From NCBI GenBank assembly GCA_030619735.1, contig JAUXAV010000018.1, positions 1 through 13,943 on the forward strand: a stretch of 13,943 bases of DNA, in the 5' to 3' direction. The stretch's first letter is position 1, and each line of letters begins with the position of its first letter. The notes below the pieces were generated by a model that was not told the DNA's origin, made no database searches, and saw only the letters and a list, made by a program, of their open reading frames with translations. Below are positions 13,210-13,943 of this stretch, piece by piece. This stretch comes from Candidatus Aenigmatarchaeota archaeon. GTDB lineage: Archaea > Aenigmatarchaeota > Aenigmatarchaeia > QMZP01 > JAUXAV01. The position numbers and the translations under genes are program-made.

Positions 13210-13943
13210 GTGAAAACACTGTTTATTATTGTGGTGGCTGCCGTCATACTCTTCCTTATTGGTTGGGCGATTATTCCCAACCTCGGCGTCCACATCAGTG
13301 CGAAGAGTCAGAGTGCTGCAGACTGGCTTGATACAAAGGCCTCTCTGGAAGACCTTGTTCGTATAGCCAAGCGGGAAGTTGACAAGTGCCGTGAACAGAT
13401 TCGCGACTATCATGTAAGGGTCAAAGAGTGCGAGATTAAAGCGAATATTATTGCGGAAGAGCTTGTGGAAGGCAAAGAACGCCTGGTTGGCAAAGAGACT
13501 ATTCTCCAGAAGATTAACAAGGTCCTCAGCGAGTACCAACAGGGTAACACAATCACGGTTAATGACAAACCCCATACTTGGGAGCAGGTAAACCAGGATG
13601 CTCTTATCCGAATCGACAGCTGTAAAGCCCTGAAGACGGAAATAAAAGAGAAGGAAGCCCTTCTCGATGGGCTTGACAGAGAAATAGATGAGGCGAAGAA
13701 CAAGCTGGCTATTGCTACCACCAAGATTAATGAGTTGCTTGGTAAAACCAGGGAATGGGAAGCCAAGATTGCCGCCAAGCAGTTAGAGGTCCAGATTTCC
13801 GAGCTCGTTTCTGCAATCAAGGGCGACCCACTGGCTGAAACAGGGGTTGCAAGGGCAATGAACGCCCTTCAGAGACGCTATCTGGAGCTTGATGCAAGGG
13901 TAATCGTTGGTCGTGAAACCGCAGTCGGAGAAATCAGGGGAGA
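13210..13943 (+). CDS. Membrane-anchored coiled-coil protein, 3' end outside window
   Basis: The frame runs from a GTG at 13210 to the window end without a stop (244 full codons). An in-frame TAG at 13192-13194 and SD AGGAAGGTG just upstream leave this GTG as the only start. Residues about 4-24 are a membrane segment (LFIIVVAAVILFLIGWAII). The rest is helical, with long coiled-coil runs interrupted near 110-130 by a short beta-type insert (NTITVNDKPHTWEQVNQDA). That layout, an anchor, a coil, a small insert with a Tyr/His-Thr-x-x-x-Val element and another coil, resembles uncharacterised proteins I recall from planctomycete genomes; I cannot confirm it. Eight of the 15 arginine codons here are CGN, against about three in the whole HerA-like gene, so it may have a separate history or a different expression level. 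Its function is unknown. Confidence 0.82.
   Translation, partial: MKTLFIIVVAAVILFLIGWAIIPNLGVHISAKSQSAADWLDTKASLEDLVRIAKREVDKCREQIRDYHVRVKECEIKANIIAEELVEGKERLVGKETILQKINKVLSEYQQGNTITVNDKPHTWEQVNQDALIRIDSCKALKTEIKEKEALLDGLDREIDEAKNKLAIATTKINELLGKTREWEAKIAAKQLEVQISELVSAIKGDPLAETGVARAMNALQRRYLELDARVIVGRETAVGEIRG

Noticed and set aside
13160..13213. TTG-initiated 17-codon frame ending in a GTGA overlap with the last gene
   Set aside because: The overlap looks like a leader peptide, but there is no SD before the TTG and the frame is too short to judge.
1..13943. tRNA, rRNA, CRISPR array, transposase or integrase
   Set aside because: I looked for cloverleaf-like segments, regularly spaced repeats and recombinase motifs on both strands and saw none.

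Overview
Organism: the window is a mid-GC, densely coded stretch, and its source cannot be fixed from this sequence. Some features lean archaeal. There is a HerA-type ATPase with a winged helix, arginine is almost always AGG/AGA, ATA is common for isoleucine, and two TATA-like boxes lie in the large intergenic gap. Other features recall bacteria. The vWA protein has the SH3-like plus vWA layout of PpkA-type proteins, and the last gene resembles membrane-anchored coiled-coil proteins I recall from planctomycete-like genomes. Nearly every gene has a strong Shine-Dalgarno (SD) site. I suggest an uncultivated archaeon, or a bacterium with AGG-rich codon use, and leave the domain open.

Layout: every supported gene is on the + strand. 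(1) Bases 1-2586 hold the end of a helical, probably coiled-coil protein and a HerA/DUF87 ATPase with a winged helix and an extra C-terminal domain. (2) Bases 2587-3097 are a 511-base non-coding gap with a perfect 10-bp-arm palindrome beside a TATA-like box, other inverted repeats, and a hairpin directly before the SD of the next gene. (3) Bases 3098-12926 are a tight run of seven genes with gaps of 65, 30, 32, 17, 28 and 6 bases. In order they are: membrane-anchored vWA protein, LolD/MacB-type ABC ATPase, very large FtsX/MacB-like permease, membrane-anchored coiled-coil protein, single-domain AAA+ ATPase, M50B-like membrane metallopeptidase, and a PD-(D/E)XK nuclease-like protein. (4) Bases 12927-13209 are a gap with an SD-like site that has no start codon. 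(5) From 13210 to the window end runs another membrane-anchored coiled-coil protein, cut by the window edge, with clearly different arginine codon use.

How the genes may work together (inference): the ABC ATPase and permease form a mechanotransmission-type (MacB/LolCDE-like) complex with an unusually large outer domain. The vWA protein, also predicted to face outward, could bind that domain or an external ligand. The AAA+ ATPase and the coiled-coil protein could remodel a complex at the membrane, the metallopeptidase could cleave a membrane-bound partner, and the nuclease-like protein could be the DNA-directed output. I do not recognise this combination as a named system. It is the best candidate here for an undescribed membrane sensing, stress or defence module.
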